The position numbers and the translations under genes are program-made. Shown here one piece after another: positions 4,767-5,105 of a stretch of 5,105 nt of DNA (its first letter is position 1; each line of letters begins with the position of its first letter). This stretch comes from Bacillota bacterium. GTDB taxonomy: Bacteria; Bacillota; Sulfobacillia; Symbiobacteriales; ZC4RG38. The notes beneath the pieces are model-generated. The model was not told the DNA's origin. It worked only from the letters and a program-made list of their open reading frames with translations, and ran no database searches. The stretch is from NCBI GenBank assembly GCA_003242505.1, contig QGUP01000177.1, positions 1 through 5,105 on the forward strand, in the 5' to 3' direction.

Positions 4767-4857
4767 TAAAGCCGGGGGCGTCGAATCCTCCGGACAATTG
4801 ATCCGCACCGGGATGAGCGGCACTGATGATCGGCACTGGGATGGGGGGAGTGCACCG

Positions 4858-5105
4858 GTGCTCGTGGAGTGGCTGTTCGCCGGGGCTCTGGGCTACCTCC
4901 TGGGTTCCATCCCCTTCGGTTACCTCGCGGGGCGGCTGAAGGGGATCGACATCCGGCAGTACGGCAGCGGCGCCACCGGGGGCACCAACGTCACCCGGGT
5001 GCTGGGGCTGGGCTGGGGGGTGACCGCGGGCCTCCTGGACCTCCTCAAGGGCCTGGCCGCGGCCTACCTGGGGCTGCGCCTCGGGGGCGACTGGGGATAC
5101 GCCAT
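4858..5105 (+). CDS. plsY: Acyl-phosphate:glycerol-3-phosphate acyltransferase PlsY, N-terminal part
   Basis: The first 82 codons of PlsY, cut by the window end (full proteins are about 200 residues). PlsY is an integral membrane enzyme that moves the acyl group from acyl-phosphate to sn-glycerol-3-phosphate, making lysophosphatidate, the first step of phospholipid synthesis in most bacteria. Recognised from YLLGSIPFGYLAGRL (residues 12-26) and DIRQYGSGATGGTNVTRVLG (30-49), the first two conserved regions, with the start of the next membrane helix after them. The second motif is usually GSGNxGATN; here it is GSGATGGTN. The start at GTG 4858 is chosen because GGGGAG (4845-4850) is 7 bases upstream; in-frame ATG 4813 would add 15 residues but has no good ribosome site. 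The 116-base gap after der has no T-tract terminator, so plsY is probably read with der. Confidence 0.93.
   Translation, partial: MLVEWLFAGALGYLLGSIPFGYLAGRLKGIDIRQYGSGATGGTNVTRVLGLGWGVTAGLLDLLKGLAAAYLGLRLGGDWGYA

Noticed and set aside
1..5105. Mobile element, CRISPR array, toxin-antitoxin or defence island
   Set aside because: No transposase or integrase, no regularly spaced repeats, and uniform base composition. The genes are mainly core envelope, ribosome and lipid functions.

Overview
The window is very GC-rich (roughly 70% by eye), with codons that nearly always end in G or C. All convincing genes lie on the + strand. A YtaF-type protein (a family typical of endospore formers), a Der GTPase followed by plsY, and strong GGAGG-type ribosome binding sites point to a high-GC member of the Bacillota, of the Symbiobacterium / Thermaerobacter / Limnochordia kind. 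The lineage is inferred from gene content and was not tested by a search.

Layout. Bases 1-234 hold no convincing gene, but do hold a 10-bp perfect inverted repeat and GC-rich hairpins. Next come ytaF (235-909), a MurJ/MviN-family flippase gene (954-2585), a structured ~210-base gap, and an unrecognised 86-residue gene (2799-3059). A strong intrinsic terminator (about 3115-3149) ends that unit. After it come der (3257-4741), a 116-base gap with a hairpin, and the first 82 codons of plsY (4858 to the window end).

There are probably two or three transcription units. The first is ytaF with murJ, 44 bases apart. The second is the small gene, with a possible promoter of its own and a leader that can fold over its ribosome binding site. 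The third is der-plsY, set apart by the terminator and probably driven from just after it. The common theme is the cell envelope and growth: an MntP-like membrane protein, a lipid-linked precursor flippase relative, the ribosome-assembly GTPase Der, and the acyltransferase that starts phospholipid synthesis. These are mostly core genes.

I see no mobile element, CRISPR array, tRNA, rRNA or defence system. The most unusual points are: (1) the MurJ homologue appears to lack most of the cavity arginines known to be essential in E. coli MurJ; (2) the leader of the 86-residue gene encodes a possible 10-codon peptide whose Pro-Pro-Pro codons are themselves complementary to the gene's Shine-Dalgarno sequence; (3) YtaF carries a textbook EF-hand-like loop; and (4) Der has a glycine-rich insertion after DTGG and NKVE instead of NKxD in its first GTPase domain.
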